Assembly (NCBI RefSeq): GCF_004571065.1
Contig: NZ_SPQN01000010.1
Location: forward strand, 1 to 64,000
Reading direction: 5' to 3'
DNA length: 64,000 bases
DNA from: Geodermatophilus sp. DF01-2
Lineage (GTDB): Bacteria; Actinomycetota; Actinomycetes; Mycobacteriales; Geodermatophilaceae
Both the position numbers and the translations under genes were made by a program. The first letter of the stretch is position 1. Each line of letters starts with the position of its first letter. Under the pieces are notes generated by a model, which was not told where the DNA came from, did no database searches, and saw only the letters and a list, made by a program, of their open reading frames with translations. Positions 51,024 through 62,253 of this stretch are shown piece by piece.

Positions 51024-51038
51024 CTACTCACCAGTAGC
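51024..51038. promoter_or_regulatory. candidate operator upstream of ecm
   Basis: CTACTCACCAGTAGC, with the preceding G, makes a perfect dyad GCTACT-CACC-AGTAGC, 21 nt before the ecm ATG. The CACC spacer and flanks match the site at 36375-36389 upstream of ccr. It probably binds a TetR- or GntR-type regulator. That is inferred. Confidence 0.5.
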
Positions 51039-51096
51039 GAGGGCGCCTCCGGAACTCACGGTGGCACACTCGCAGGCGCGCGGGAGGAGGACGGCG

Positions 51097-51411
51097 ATGT
51101 CACCGGTGGCCGGCACCCACTACCTGGCGGGCCCGGTCATCGCGTTCGCCGTCGTGGCCGGGTTCGCGCTTTTCCTGCGCTGGGCTTTCGGCGCCGACGA
51201 GCGTCGTCGTCCGCCGGCGGACGACGGGCTGCTGACCCGGGTCGCGACGCTCTCGCGGCGCGACTCCGCGCTGGCGCTGCGCGCGGTGCTCTCCGACGCC
51301 GGGATCCGCTCGACGGTGCGATTCTCCGGCCCGCACCGGGCGGAGGTGCTGGTCTTCCCCGAGGACGCCGACCGGGCCCGCGCGCTCGCCGCGTCCTTCC
51401 CCTCCGGCTGA
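51097..51411 (+). CDS. small membrane protein, DUF2007-like C-terminus
   Basis: A protein of 104 residues. One membrane helix (AGPVIAFAVVAGFALFLRWAF, quoted in part: VIAFAVVAGFALFL) is followed by a cytoplasmic domain TLSRRDSALALRAVLSDAGI ... AEVLVFPEDADRARALAASF. That pattern (LL-xx-AGI, LV-xx-ED, A-xx-L) resembles the DUF2007 signal-transducing-like fold. ATG at 51097 is preferred to GTG at 51061 because GGAGGAGG stands 7 nt before it. It is divergent from ecm and convergent with murA. Function unknown. Confidence 0.72.
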   Translation: MSPVAGTHYLAGPVIAFAVVAGFALFLRWAFGADERRRPPADDGLLTRVATLSRRDSALALRAVLSDAGIRSTVRFSGPHRAEVLVFPEDADRARALAASFPSG

Positions 51412-51493
51412 AGGAGGACCCTCGTGCCCCCGTGGAAAGGACCCTCCTGCCCTCCGCCGCAGGCAGGCTCGCGGCGGGGCCCTACAGGAGGGC
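51412..51493. repeat. stop-anchored palindromes, copy 10 (between DUF2007-like gene and murA)
   Basis: The plus-strand stop TGA is followed by AGGAGGACCCTCG, and AAAGGACCCTCCTGCC comes after it. On the minus strand the murA stop TAG is followed by GCCCTCCTGTAGGGCC. The inner GCCGCAGGCAGGCTCGCGGC lies between. Both converging genes end in the same composite element. Confidence 0.75.
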
Positions 51494-52768
51494 CTAGTCG
51501 GGGCGCCGCACCCGCTCGATCTTGGCGCCGAGGCCGCGCAGCTGCTCCACGAAGTCGGGATAGCCGCGGTCGACGTGGTGCACGTCCTGCACCTCCGTGA
51601 CGCCGTCGGAGACCAGCCCGGCCAGCACCAGCCCGGCGCCGGCACGGATGTCGGTGGCCAGCACCGGCGCGCTGGAGAGCCGCTCCCGGCCTCGGACGAC
51701 GGCGTGGTGCCCGTCGATGCGCACCGAGGCGCCCAGCCGGACCAGCTCGTTGACGAACATGAACCGGCCTTCGAACACGTTCTCCGTGATCAGCGCGGTG
51801 CCGGTGGAGACCGCCGCCAGCGCGACCGCCATGGGCTGCAGGTCGGTCGGGAACCCCGGATAGGGCAGCGTGACGACGTCCACGCACCGTGGGCGGCCGT
51901 CCATCGCGACCCGCAGGCCGTCGGGCAGCGGCTCGACGTGCGCCCCGGCGTCGGTGAGCTTGGCCAGCGCGACGGTGAGGTGGTCGGCGACGGCCCGCTC
52001 GATGACGACGTCCCCTCGGGTCATGACCGCACCGATCGCCCAGGTTCCGGCGACGATGCGGTCGGGCACGGTCGTGTAGGTGACCGGCTCCAGCGCCGGG
52101 ACCCCCTCGACGGTGATGGTGGACGTGCCGGCGCCCTCGATCTGCGCCCCCATCGCGGTGAGCATGGTGCACAAATCGATGATCTCCGGCTCGCGGGCGG
52201 CGTTGTCGATCACCGTGCTGCCCTCGGCCAGCACCGCGGCCATGACCAGGTTCTCCGTCGCGCCGACCGACGGGAAGTCCAGCCAGATGGTGGTGCCCCT
52301 CAGCCGGGGCGCGGTGGCCACCAGGAAGCCGTGCTCGCTGTCGATGGTGGCGCCCAGCCGCTCCAGGCCGGAGATGTGCATGTCCAGCCCGCGGGACCCG
52401 ATCGCGTCGCCACCGGGCAGCGCGACCCGGGCCGAGCCGCACCGGGCGACCAGCGGGCCGAGCACGCTGATCGAGGCCCGCATCCGGCGCACCAGGTCGT
52501 AGTCGGTCTCGGTGGAGGGCTCCTCGGGCACGTCGACGACCAGCCGACCGCCGCCGTGCTCATGACGCTCGTAGGTGACGTCGCAGCCGAGCCGGCGTAG
52601 CACCTCGCTCATGATGGCGACGTCGAGGATGTCGGGAACCTCCTCGATGGTGGTCCGCCCGGCGGCCAGCAGCGCGGCCGCCATGAGCTTGAGGGCGCTG
52701 TTCTTGGCGCCGGTGACCCGCACCCGTCCGGTCAGGGCCGTGCCGCCGGTGACCTCGAAGCACTCCAC
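51494..52768 (-). CDS. murA: UDP-N-acetylglucosamine 1-carboxyvinyltransferase MurA
   Basis: A protein of 424 residues, first committed step of peptidoglycan synthesis (enolpyruvyl transfer from PEP to UDP-GlcNAc). N-terminal [17 protein letters not shown] holds the catalytic Lys. The active-site loop reads [15 protein letters not shown]: the usual Cys (position 115 in E. coli) is Asp at residue 121. This Cys-to-Asp change is known from mycobacterial MurA and gives fosfomycin resistance without loss of activity. Other conserved blocks are [13 protein letters not shown] and [14 protein letters not shown] at 52768 is the start. It is divergent from the PduO gene. Confidence 0.96.
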   Translation of the reverse strand: MECFEVTGGTALTGRVRVTGAKNSALKLMAAALLAAGRTTIEEVPDILDVAIMSEVLRRLGCDVTYERHEHGGGRLVVDVPEEPSTETDYDLVRRMRASISVLGPLVARCGSARVALPGGDAIGSRGLDMHISGLERLGATIDSEHGFLVATAPRLRGTTIWLDFPSVGATENLVMAAVLAEGSTVIDNAAREPEIIDLCTMLTAMGAQIEGAGTSTITVEGVPALEPVTYTTVPDRIVAGTWAIGAVMTRGDVVIERAVADHLTVALAKLTDAGAHVEPLPDGLRVAMDGRPRCVDVVTLPYPGFPTDLQPMAVALAAVSTGTALITENVFEGRFMFVNELVRLGASVRIDGHHAVVRGRERLSSAPVLATDIRAGAGLVLAGLVSDGVTEVQDVHHVDRGYPDFVEQLRGLGAKIERVRRPD

Positions 52769-52814
52769 CGGCCCACCCTACGGCGGCCCCGTTGCAGGGT
52801 CCCGCCGCGAGGTG

Positions 52815-52893
52815 AAGGACCCCGTCCTCCTCACCCCTCGCACGCTCGGGTCGAGCCTCGGGACGGGGCCGAGGGCAGCGGGGTCCTTCTTCT
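52815..52893. repeat. stop-anchored palindrome family, copy 11 (between divergent murA and PduO gene)
   Basis: Arms AAGGACCCCGTCC (52815-52827) and GGACGGGGCC (52861-52870), with CTCACCCCTCGCACGCTCGG inside, then an extra half unit GGGGTCCTTCTTCTA. This is the one clear copy that does not follow a stop codon. It lies in the divergent upstream region, 13 nt before the PduO start. Confidence 0.75.
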
Positions 52894-52905
52894 AGGCTCG
52901 GCTGC

Positions 52906-53514
52906 ATGACCGTCCGGCTGACCCGCATCTACACGAAGACCGGTGACGCCGGCCAGACGCACCTCGGCGACATGAGCCGGGTGGCCAAGACCGACCCACG
53001 CCTGGTGGCCTACGCCGACGTGGACGAGGCCAACAGCGTGCTGGGGGTCGCCCTGGCCTTCGGGTCGCCGACGCCGGAGCTCACCGAGTTGCTGCGCAGT
53101 GTGCAGAACGACCTGTTCGACGTCGGCGCCGACCTGTCCACCCCGGTCACACCGGACCCGCAGTACCCACCGCTGCGGGTGACCGCCGCCTACACCGAGC
53201 GGCTCGAGGCCGCCTGCGACGTCCACAACGAGGCGCTGCCCAAGCTGGCCAGCTTCATCCTGCCGGGAGGCACGCCACTGGCGGCGCTGCTGCACCAGGC
53301 GCGGGTCGTCACCCGCCGGGCGGAGCGCAGCGTGTGGGCGCTGCTGACGGCCGACGGCGAGCGCACCAACCCCGAGACCGCGCGCTACCTCAACCGGCTC
53401 TCGGACCTGCTGTTCATCCTCGCCCGGGTCGCCAACCCCGGTGGTGACGTCCTGTGGGAGCCGGGGGCGCACAGCGGGGCGCACGCACAGCGGGCGGCCG
53501 CCGACGAGAGTTGA
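52906..53514 (+). CDS. cob(I)alamin adenosyltransferase, PduO type
   Basis: A protein of 202 residues that makes adenosylcobalamin from cob(I)alamin and ATP. The N-terminal ATP-binding motif is RIYTKTGDAGQTHLGD. The conserved helix segments are YADVDEANSVLGVAL, VQNDLFDVGADLSTP, FILPGGTPLAALLHQARVV and RRAERSVWAL, followed by NRLSDLLFILARVAN. All are diagnostic of the PduO/MMAB fold. It supplies the cofactor for Ecm, 2 kb away, and for other B12 mutases. ATG at 52906. A palindromic repeat lies directly upstream, so regulation may be unusual. Confidence 0.95.
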   Translation: MTVRLTRIYTKTGDAGQTHLGDMSRVAKTDPRLVAYADVDEANSVLGVALAFGSPTPELTELLRSVQNDLFDVGADLSTPVTPDPQYPPLRVTAAYTERLEAACDVHNEALPKLASFILPGGTPLAALLHQARVVTRRAERSVWALLTADGERTNPETARYLNRLSDLLFILARVANPGGDVLWEPGAHSGAHAQRAAADES

Positions 53515-53525
53515 TCGCGGCTCCT

Positions 53526-53930
53526 TCAGCGCACCGGCGGGGCCGACTCGACCCAGGAGAGGAATCCCGTCACCGTCGAGGGGTCCATGGCCAGCTCCCG
53601 GGGGCCGGCCGCGGTGGCGCAGGAGAGGACGACGACGTCCGCGGGCAGCGCGACGTCCTCCGCGCAGGCCCGGCGCCGCCCCTGCACCTGGACCTCCGCC
53701 CGGCACAGCCGCTGCTGTGGCCGCACCGACAGCGACAGCGCCCGGTACCAGAGCAGCGAGTCGCCGCCGTACCAGGCAACCCCCACCGACCAGCGCGACG
53801 AGCCGGTCGGCCGCAGCCACATGGTGACCGCACCCAGGCCGGTGAGCAGGAGACGGCGGCGCAGCAGGAAGGCGACCACCAACCCGACGACGGCCACCAC
53901 GGCGGCCAGGATGAGCAGCTCGGTGAGCAT
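53526..53930 (-). CDS. DUF2550 family membrane protein
   Basis: A protein of 134 residues. An N-terminal membrane helix (LTELLILAAVVAVVGLVVAF) and a short basic stretch (RRRLLL) lead to a compact cytoplasmic beta domain (GAVTMWLRP...WSVGVAWYGGDSLLWYRALSL). Proteins of this family follow atpC in most actinobacteria, as here (40 nt downstream of atpC), but their role is unknown. It is convergent with the PduO gene. ATG at 53930. Confidence 0.88.
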   Translation of the reverse strand: MLTELLILAAVVAVVGLVVAFLLRRRLLLTGLGAVTMWLRPTGSSRWSVGVAWYGGDSLLWYRALSLSVRPQQRLCRAEVQVQGRRRACAEDVALPADVVVLSCATAAGPRELAMDPSTVTGFLSWVESAPPVR

Positions 53931-53969
53931 CCGCGGCGCAGGGGTGTCGGGCGGGACGTCGGCTGGGGC

Positions 53970-54359
53970 TCAGGCGTCCTGGCCGGCGGCCCGCAGCCGG
54001 GACTGGGCGCGCCGGGCGGCCGCCAGGGCCTCGGGTTCGTCCCCGGCCTGCTCGGCGCGACGGAGCGCCTCGCGGGCCCGCTCGACGTCGATCTCGGACG
54101 AGATCTCGGCGGTCTCCGCGAGGATCGACACACCTCGCCCGGTGACCGACAGGAAGCCGCCGTGCGCGGCCACGACCATGTCCTCGCCCTCGACGGTGCG
54201 CACGGTCACGACGCCACCCTCGGCGAGCTGGCCCAGCAGCGGTGCGTGCCCCGGCAGCACACCGAGCTCACCCTCGGTCGTGCGGGCGATCACCCGCTCG
54301 GCCTCGCCGGACCAGATCATCCGCTCGACGGCCACCAACTCGACATGCAGGGTCGCCAC
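53970..54359 (-). CDS. atpC: F1Fo ATP synthase subunit epsilon
   Basis: A subunit of 129 residues of the central stalk that couples rotation to F1 and inhibits ATP hydrolysis. The N-terminal beta-barrel [36 protein letters not shown] and [17 protein letters not shown] are typical. The C-terminal helix pair is present ([20 protein letters not shown]). GAGGAG lies 4 nt before the GTG at 54359. Unusually it is 690 nt away from atpD, with a hairpin, a small gene remnant and three palindromic units in between, so it may have its own promoter. Confidence 0.95.
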   Translation of the reverse strand: MATLHVELVAVERMIWSGEAERVIARTTEGELGVLPGHAPLLGQLAEGGVVTVRTVEGEDMVVAAHGGFLSVTGRGVSILAETAEISSEIDVERAREALRRAEQAGDEPEALAAARRAQSRLRAAGQDA

Positions 54360-54510
54360 GACACTCCTCGGGGTCCACCGACCGGCGGTACGGGCACGCC
54401 ACGTCCGGGGTGGACACGGCGACGGGTCGGGCCCCACTCTATCGGCCGCGTCCGGCGCATCTCGGCAGGCCGTCCGGCCCACCACCCGAGGCCCCTGCCG
54501 GGCACGGCCC

Positions 54511-54670
54511 CGGCCCCGTCCAGGGCACCGCCCCGACCCTGCAAGGGTGGGCAGGATGGCGGCCCTCCTGCAGGGTCCCGCCGCGACCTTGCGAGTGGCG
54601 GGGGCAGGGCGGCCCCGTCCAGGGAACCGCCCTGAGCCTGCGAGTGGCGGGGGCAGGACAGGGTCCTTCC
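54511..54670. repeat. stop-anchored palindromes, copy 12 (three head-to-tail units)
   Basis: Three units begin near 54511 (GGCCCCGTCCAGGGCACC), 54560 (GGCCCTCCTGCAGGGTCCC) and 54610 (GGCCCCGTCCAGGGAACC). The last ends GACAGGGTCCTTCC at the stop of the small gene (TGA then GGAAGGACCCTG on the minus strand). It is the only tandem array of the family in the window. Confidence 0.75.
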
Positions 54671-54939
54671 TCAGGCGCCGCGGCGGTACAGCAGCGTCCA
54701 GCGCCCTACGCGGACCCACGGGCGGCGAACGGTCGACGCCGGGGCCCAGTCCTCGGTGACGAACTGCCGGCCGCCGACGTAGGGCACCGCAGCCGACGGA
54801 GGCCAGCTCCAGTCGGCACCGTCCGCTCTGCTCCCGGTGATCCCGTCCACGTCGTCCCCCGAACGTCGCCCAGCTCGTCCGGGCCTCCCCGCTCCTGATC
54901 GGCATCGAACGGGACGCCCTTGAGGCGACCCCGCACCAC
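54671..54939 (-). pseudogene. small unknown gene, apparent single-base frameshift
   Basis: The 3' part reads [35 protein letters not shown] and [14 protein letters not shown], then TGA at 54671-54673, with good actinobacterial codon bias. The 5' part in another frame reads [20 protein letters not shown] and DELGDVRG from a GTG at 54939. They join if the run of five Gs near 54861 (TTCGGGGGAC) had six. Alternatively only the 59-codon frame from the GTG at 54850 is real. I do not recognise the product. It has no known place in an ATP synthase locus. Confidence 0.4.
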
Positions 54940-54996
54940 ACCTGCCGGCCCATGCCGCCACCGGCGGGCTACCCCTGCCCGTCCCCGGGCACACGA

Positions 54997-55029
54997 GAAC
55001 GGCCGGGTCCGTAGCGGACCCGACCGTTC
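54997..55029. terminator. 15-bp hairpin immediately after atpD
   Basis: GAACGGCCGGGTCCG and CGGACCCGACCGTTC pair with one mismatch over a TAG loop, 20 nt past the atpD stop on the minus strand. It predicts termination or strong 3'-end stabilisation between atpD and atpC. Confidence 0.75.
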
Positions 55030-55048
55030 CCGGCGGCGCCGGCGAGGC

Positions 55049-56563
<1,515 letters not shown>

Positions 56564-57544
56564 TCAGTCGTCGGCGCCCGCAGACACCAGCGCGTCCGCA
56601 CCGCCCACGATCTCACTGATCTCCTGGGTGATCTCGGCCTGGCGGGCCTGGTTCGCCTGCCGCGAGAGATTCTTGGCGAGCTCCTCGGCGTTGTCCGACG
56701 CCGACTTCATGGCCCGCCGCCGGGACGCCGACTCCGACGCCGCCGACTCGAGCATGGCCGCGAAGATCCGCGTCGTGACGTACTTGGGCAGGAGAGCGTC
56801 GAGCAGGACATCGGGCGAGGGCTCGAACTCGTACGACGTCGGCACCCCGGAGTCACCGGTGCCGGCCGCCGCGCCGCGCTCCCTGTCCTCCCGCTCGTAG
56901 TCGAACTCCTCGACCTCCTCGACCTCCAGCGGAGCCATCCGCTTGGCGACCGGGACCTGGGCGAGCAGCGACCGGAACTCGGTGTAGACGATGTGCAGCT
57001 CGTCCACGCCTAGGACGCCGTCGGCGCCGGCACCGCTCTCGTCGTCGTCCTGACCGGCGGTGAAGGCGGCGATGAGCTGCTCGCCCACGCGCTGGGCGTC
57101 GGGGTAGCCCGGCTGTTCCGAGAAGCCGGTGAAGGTCTCCGCCACCGGGCGGTTGCGGAAGGAGTAGTAGGTCTCCCCCTTCCGGCCGACCACGTAGAGG
57201 ACCGGCTCCTTGCCCTCCTGGCGGAGCAGCGAGAGCAGCTCCTCGGTGCGACGCAACACGTTGACGTTGTAGGAGCCCGCGAAGCCGCGGTCGGAGGTGA
57301 TCACGAGGACCGCCGCCCGGCGCGCGTCCTGCCGCTCGGTCAGCAGCGGATGGTCCAGCGACGCGGAGGAGGCCAGGGCCGACAGCACCCGGGTGATCTC
57401 CCGGGCGTAGGGCTTGGAGGCCTCCACCCGGGCCTGCGCGCGCACGATGCGGGCGCCGGCGATCAGCTCCTGCGCCGAGAAGATCTTCTTCGTCGACCGC
57501 GTGGAGCGGATGCGGCGCCGCAGCGCGCGGAGGTTGGCGGCCAC
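56564..57544 (-). CDS. atpG: F1Fo ATP synthase subunit gamma
   Basis: The central-stalk shaft, 326 residues. N-terminal coiled coil [20 protein letters not shown] and C-terminal helix [17 protein letters not shown] carry the family signature (AMxxATxNA-like). The core includes [19 protein letters not shown]. An inserted acidic segment ([16 protein letters not shown], about 200-225) is longer than in E. coli and common in actinobacteria. GTG at 57544 begins 2 nt after the atpA stop, so coupling is very tight. The open frame extending upstream to 59308 is antisense-frame coincidence within atpA. Confidence 0.96.
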   Translation of the reverse strand: MAANLRALRRRIRSTRSTKKIFSAQELIAGARIVRAQARVEASKPYAREITRVLSALASSASLDHPLLTERQDARRAAVLVITSDRGFAGSYNVNVLRRTEELLSLLRQEGKEPVLYVVGRKGETYYSFRNRPVAETFTGFSEQPGYPDAQRVGEQLIAAFTAGQDDDESGAGADGVLGVDELHIVYTEFRSLLAQVPVAKRMAPLEVEEVEEFDYEREDRERGAAAGTGDSGVPTSYEFEPSPDVLLDALLPKYVTTRIFAAMLESAASESASRRRAMKSASDNAEELAKNLSRQANQARQAEITQEISEIVGGADALVSAGADD

Positions 57545-57546
57545 GG

Positions 57547-59184
<1,638 letters not shown>

Positions 59185-59240
59185 GGCGTGGTGTCCTCTT
59201 CCCTGCTGGGTCGTGTCTGTCTGGGAGGCGGTGGGGCGAG

Positions 59241-60113
59241 TCAGCCGACGAGCCGTCGGCCGGCGGCCTCGAGGCGGTGGGCGATGCTGCCGTCGATGAC
59301 CTCGTCACCGACGCGGATGACCAGGCCGCCGAGCACGCTGGGGTCGATGGTGACCTGCAGGCCCATCGGCCGGTTGTAGAGGCGGCTCAGCAGGTCGGTC
59401 AGGCGGCGCTCCTGCACCTCGGTCAGCTCCACAGCGGTGGTCACGCGCGCCACCGACTGTCCACGGCGGCTCGAGGCCGCCTCGGAGAGCCGCTCGATGG
59501 TGTTCTCCGCGTTGCCGATGGACCGGCCGGTGAGGTGGCTGCGCAGCAGCATCGCGGTGATCGGGCTGACCCGGCCGTCGAGCAGCCGCTCCAGCAGCGC
59601 CGTCTTGCCCGCGGCCGGAGCGGTGCGATCGCTGAGGATCCGGGACAGTTCCGCATCTCCACCGACGATACGCCCGAAACGGAACAGCTCGTCCTCGACG
59701 CCGTCCAGCTCACCGCGGGCGTCCGCGGCGTCCAGGGCGGCGTCGGTCGCCAGCGCCTCGGTCGCCTCCACCAGGTCCAGCGGCCGCGACCAGCGTTGCC
59801 GGGCGGCGGTCTCGACCAGGTCGAGCGTCGCCCCTGAGACCCGGCCGGACAGCACTCGCCGGGCGACGCCGGCCCGGTCGGCCGGGGTCGCCGACGGGTC
59901 GGACAGCGCCCGGCGCAGGGCGACCTGCCCGTCGAGGAGGCGCGCGACGGCGAAGAGCTCGTCGGCCAGCGCGACCAGCTCGTCGTCCGTGGCGGCGCGC
60001 TCCTGCCCGGTCAGGCGGTCACGCGCCTTCTCGAGCAGGCCGGTGGCCGGTCGGGTGAGCTCCGTCTGGCGCTCCCGCACCGCGGCGAGCGCCTCGCGGC
60101 TGGAGGCATCCAT
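59241..60113 (-). CDS. atpH: F1Fo ATP synthase subunit delta
   Basis: A peripheral-stalk subunit of 290 residues, longer than the 177 residues of E. coli. The first 110 residues ([40 protein letters not shown]) correspond to an enlarged N-terminal domain. The C-terminal end [20 protein letters not shown] is the diagnostic OSCP/delta motif. It is not fused to a b-type segment, unlike mycobacterial AtpH. The ATG at 60113 shares its A with the atpF stop (TGATG). Confidence 0.94.
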   Translation of the reverse strand: MDASSREALAAVRERQTELTRPATGLLEKARDRLTGQERAATDDELVALADELFAVARLLDGQVALRRALSDPSATPADRAGVARRVLSGRVSGATLDLVETAARQRWSRPLDLVEATEALATDAALDAADARGELDGVEDELFRFGRIVGGDAELSRILSDRTAPAAGKTALLERLLDGRVSPITAMLLRSHLTGRSIGNAENTIERLSEAASSRRGQSVARVTTAVELTEVQERRLTDLLSRLYNRPMGLQVTIDPSVLGGLVIRVGDEVIDGSIAHRLEAAGRRLVG

Positions 60114-60703
60114 CAGCGGTCGCCCTGCGGCGCGTAGACGGCGCTGCCCGTGGCGCCGCCCCGACCGTCGGGCGAGGTGCCGGCGGCCATGCCGTCGAGC
60201 TGGTCGAGGAACCGGTCGACGGTGCCGCTGCGGCGCGCCTGGTCCTCGAGGGACTCGCCGACCACCCGGCCGGCGAGGTCGACGGCGAGGCGGCCGATCT
60301 GGCCGCGCAGCTCGTTGACGACCTGCTGACGCGAGGTCGCCAGCTGCTCCTCGCCGCGGGCGACGATCCGCGCGGACTCCTGCTGGGCCTGGGCCCGCAG
60401 CTCCTCGAGGATCTGCTGCCCCTCGGCGCGAGCCTGGTCGCGGATCTGCGCGGCCTCGGTACGGGCCTCGGCCAGCTGGGCGCGGTACTGCTCCAGTGCC
60501 GCCTTGGCTTCGGCCTGCATCGCCTCGGCCCGCTCGATCCCACCCTCGATCGCCTCGCGGCGGGCCCGGAAGACCTGCTCGAAGCGGGGCGCGACGAACT
60601 TGAACAGCACCAGCAGCACGATCGCGAAGGCGATCAGCCCGATGATGATCTCGCCGACGGGCGGGATGAGGGGATTCGGCCCCTCCGCGGCCAGGATGCT
60701 CAT
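60113..60703 (-). CDS. atpF: F1Fo ATP synthase subunit b
   Basis: A peripheral-stalk subunit of 196 residues. One N-terminal membrane helix (EIIIGLIAFAIVLLVLFKFV) is followed by a long amphipathic helix (REAIEGGIERAEAMQAEAKA ... ARIVARGEEQLATSRQQVV). It ends with a glycine-rich tail. ATG at 60703, 49 nt after atpE. Confidence 0.95.
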   Translation of the reverse strand: MSILAAEGPNPLIPPVGEIIIGLIAFAIVLLVLFKFVAPRFEQVFRARREAIEGGIERAEAMQAEAKAALEQYRAQLAEARTEAAQIRDQARAEGQQILEELRAQAQQESARIVARGEEQLATSRQQVVNELRGQIGRLAVDLAGRVVGESLEDQARRSGTVDRFLDQLDGMAAGTSPDGRGGATGSAVYAPQGDR

Positions 60704-60752
60704 GGTCTCAGTGTCCCTGTCTGGAGTCGGTTCCCGTACTCAGGTGTAAGGG

Positions 60753-60980
60753 TCAGATGCCGAAGACGAAGGGGACGACGAAGCCGATCAGCGCGAGCGC
60801 CTCGGAGAGGGCGAAGCCGAGGAAGGCGTACGTGCGGGTCAGGCCGGCGGACTCGGGCTGGCGCGCGGTCGCCTGGATGTAGGCGGCCCAGACGATGCCG
60901 ACGCCGATGCCGGGACCGATCGCGGCGAGGCCGTAGCCCACGGAGCCGATGGAGCCGGTGAGCTCTGCCAGAACGTCCAT
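60753..60980 (-). CDS. atpE: F1Fo ATP synthase subunit c
   Basis: The proton-translocating ring subunit, 75 residues in two helices joined by the polar loop ARQPES. The glycine-rich first helix GLAAIGPGIGVGIVWAA packs the ring. The proton-carrying carboxylate is E60 in GFALSEALALIG, the residue contacted by diarylquinolines in mycobacteria. No sodium-binding pattern (Gln/Thr/Ser set) is seen, so the ion is probably H+. A strong ribosome site, GAGGAGG, lies about 11 nt before the ATG, in line with the high copy number of c. Confidence 0.97.
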   Translation of the reverse strand: MDVLAELTGSIGSVGYGLAAIGPGIGVGIVWAAYIQATARQPESAGLTRTYAFLGFALSEALALIGFVVPFVFGI

Positions 60981-61004
60981 TGCGGGGTGTTCCTCCTCTG
61001 TCGT

Positions 61005-61024
61005 CGCCCGGCGGGCGCCGGGCG
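61005..61024. promoter_or_regulatory. hairpin in the atpB-atpE spacer
   Basis: CGCCCGGC and GCCGGGCG make a perfect 8-bp stem with a GGGC loop in the 97-nt spacer just before the strong atpE ribosome site. It could mark an RNA processing or stability point that raises atpE expression over atpB. Inferred. Confidence 0.4.
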
Positions 61025-61077
61025 GCTGGCGGGGTCGTGCGGGTGGTGCGGTTCAGGAAGGGGCGCTGCCCGGAGGG

Positions 61078-61908
61078 TCAGTGCTCGGCCTCGATGGAGC
61101 CGTTGAGGTAGGTCCCCATCAGGACGGTGAAGACGTAGGCCTGCAGGAAGATGACGAGCAGCTCGAAGAAGGTCATCACGATCGCCATCAGCGCCGACAC
61201 GGGGCCGAAGATGAACGAGAAGTTGTCCCGGCTGAACAGGTAGACCGCGCCCAGCGAGAACACGACGAGCAGCATGTGGCCGGCGAACATGTTGGCGAAG
61301 AGCCGGACGGCGAGGGTGAACGGCCGGACGACGAAGTTCTGCAGGATCTCGATCGGCGTGACCAGGATGTACATCGGCTTCGGCACACCGGGCAGGAAGA
61401 GGATGTCCTTGAAGTAGCGACCCGCCCCTTGCTCCCGGATGCCGATCCAGACGTAGATCACGAAGCAGATGACGGCGAGCACGAGGGGGAAGGCGAACCT
61501 CGACATCGGCGAGATCTGGGCGAACGGGATGATCGCCATGAGGTTGTTGGCCAGGATGAAGAAGAACAGCGAGGCGAGGAACGGCGCGAACGGCAGGCCC
61601 TTGGGGCCGACCACGTCGCGCGCGATGCCGTCGCGGACCAGCGAGTATCCGCTCTCGCCGATGAACTGCAGCTTCCCCGGCACGATGGCCGGCTTGCGCA
61701 CCGCCGCAATCAGGAACGCCAGCATCGCCAGGGTCGCGACCCACAGGATGATCGTGATCCGCGTGATCTCGAAGTCGATGCCGAGGACCGAGAACTCCGC
61801 GATCGCCGGCGGGTAGAACTCCTCGATGCCCGGGGCCACGAATCCGCCACCGGGGTCGCTCTCGACTGCGAGCACGCCGCCGCGCTCGAGGGCGCTGGAG
61901 GTCACCAT
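61078..61908 (-). CDS. atpB: F1Fo ATP synthase subunit a
   Basis: The stator proton channel, 276 residues with five to six membrane helices. The essential Arg lies in FTLAVRLFANMFAGHML. Another conserved block is FFFILANNLMAIIPF. The N-terminal periplasmic part holds FVAPGIEEFYPPAI. The ATG at 61908 overlaps the end of the upstream small membrane-protein gene by 7 nt. Confidence 0.96.
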   Translation of the reverse strand: MVTSSALERGGVLAVESDPGGGFVAPGIEEFYPPAIAEFSVLGIDFEITRITIILWVATLAMLAFLIAAVRKPAIVPGKLQFIGESGYSLVRDGIARDVVGPKGLPFAPFLASLFFFILANNLMAIIPFAQISPMSRFAFPLVLAVICFVIYVWIGIREQGAGRYFKDILFLPGVPKPMYILVTPIEILQNFVVRPFTLAVRLFANMFAGHMLLVVFSLGAVYLFSRDNFSFIFGPVSALMAIVMTFFELLVIFLQAYVFTVLMGTYLNGSIEAEH

Positions 61909-62240
61909 GGTCCCTTCTGCGTCCTACTAGGGTCGCTTGGTCCGCCCGGCCGTCCGCCCGGGGTCGTGCGAGTGCGCGGCTCTCCCGATGGCGGGGGGGC
62001 CGCGCCGTACCGAGCCACCACCAGGTAGATGGCAGCAGCCATGCCGAGGATGATGCCGACCGGGACGAACACGCGCGTGTCGAGCCACCGGTCGAGCAGC
62101 CACCCGGCCCCGCCCCACACGGCCATCCCGGAGATCATCGTCCCGATGACCGCCCAGCCGGTGTCGGCACCGCTGCCCCGACGGGCTGGACTCGCAGGTC
62201 GAGGCCGAGAGTCCCCACGACGGGGTGCGTCCTCGGCCAT
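61902..62240 (-). CDS. AtpZ/AtpI-like small membrane protein
   Basis: A protein of 112 residues with two membrane helices (GWAVIGTMISGMAVWGGAGW and FVPVGIILGMAAAIYLVVAR) and Pro/Arg-rich ends. Size, the G-rich first helix and the place just ahead of atpB match the AtpZ group, thought to help c-ring assembly or bring Mg2+ to the synthase. Its stop overlaps the atpB start. ATG at 62240. Confidence 0.8.
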   Translation of the reverse strand: MAEDAPRRGDSRPRPASPARRGSGADTGWAVIGTMISGMAVWGGAGWLLDRWLDTRVFVPVGIILGMAAAIYLVVARYGAAPPPSGEPRTRTTPGGRPGGPSDPSRTQKGPW

Positions 62241-62253
62241 CGGCGGGACACTA

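Larger units (their letters stand above)
54360..55048. other. 690-bp spacer splitting atpD from atpC
   Basis: In most bacteria atpD and atpC are adjacent. Here the spacer holds, in transcription order, the atpD hairpin (54997-55029), a small frameshifted gene (54671-54939), three head-to-tail palindromic units (54511-54670) and about 150 nt of leader before atpC. The leader contains nothing I recognise. Confidence 0.75.
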
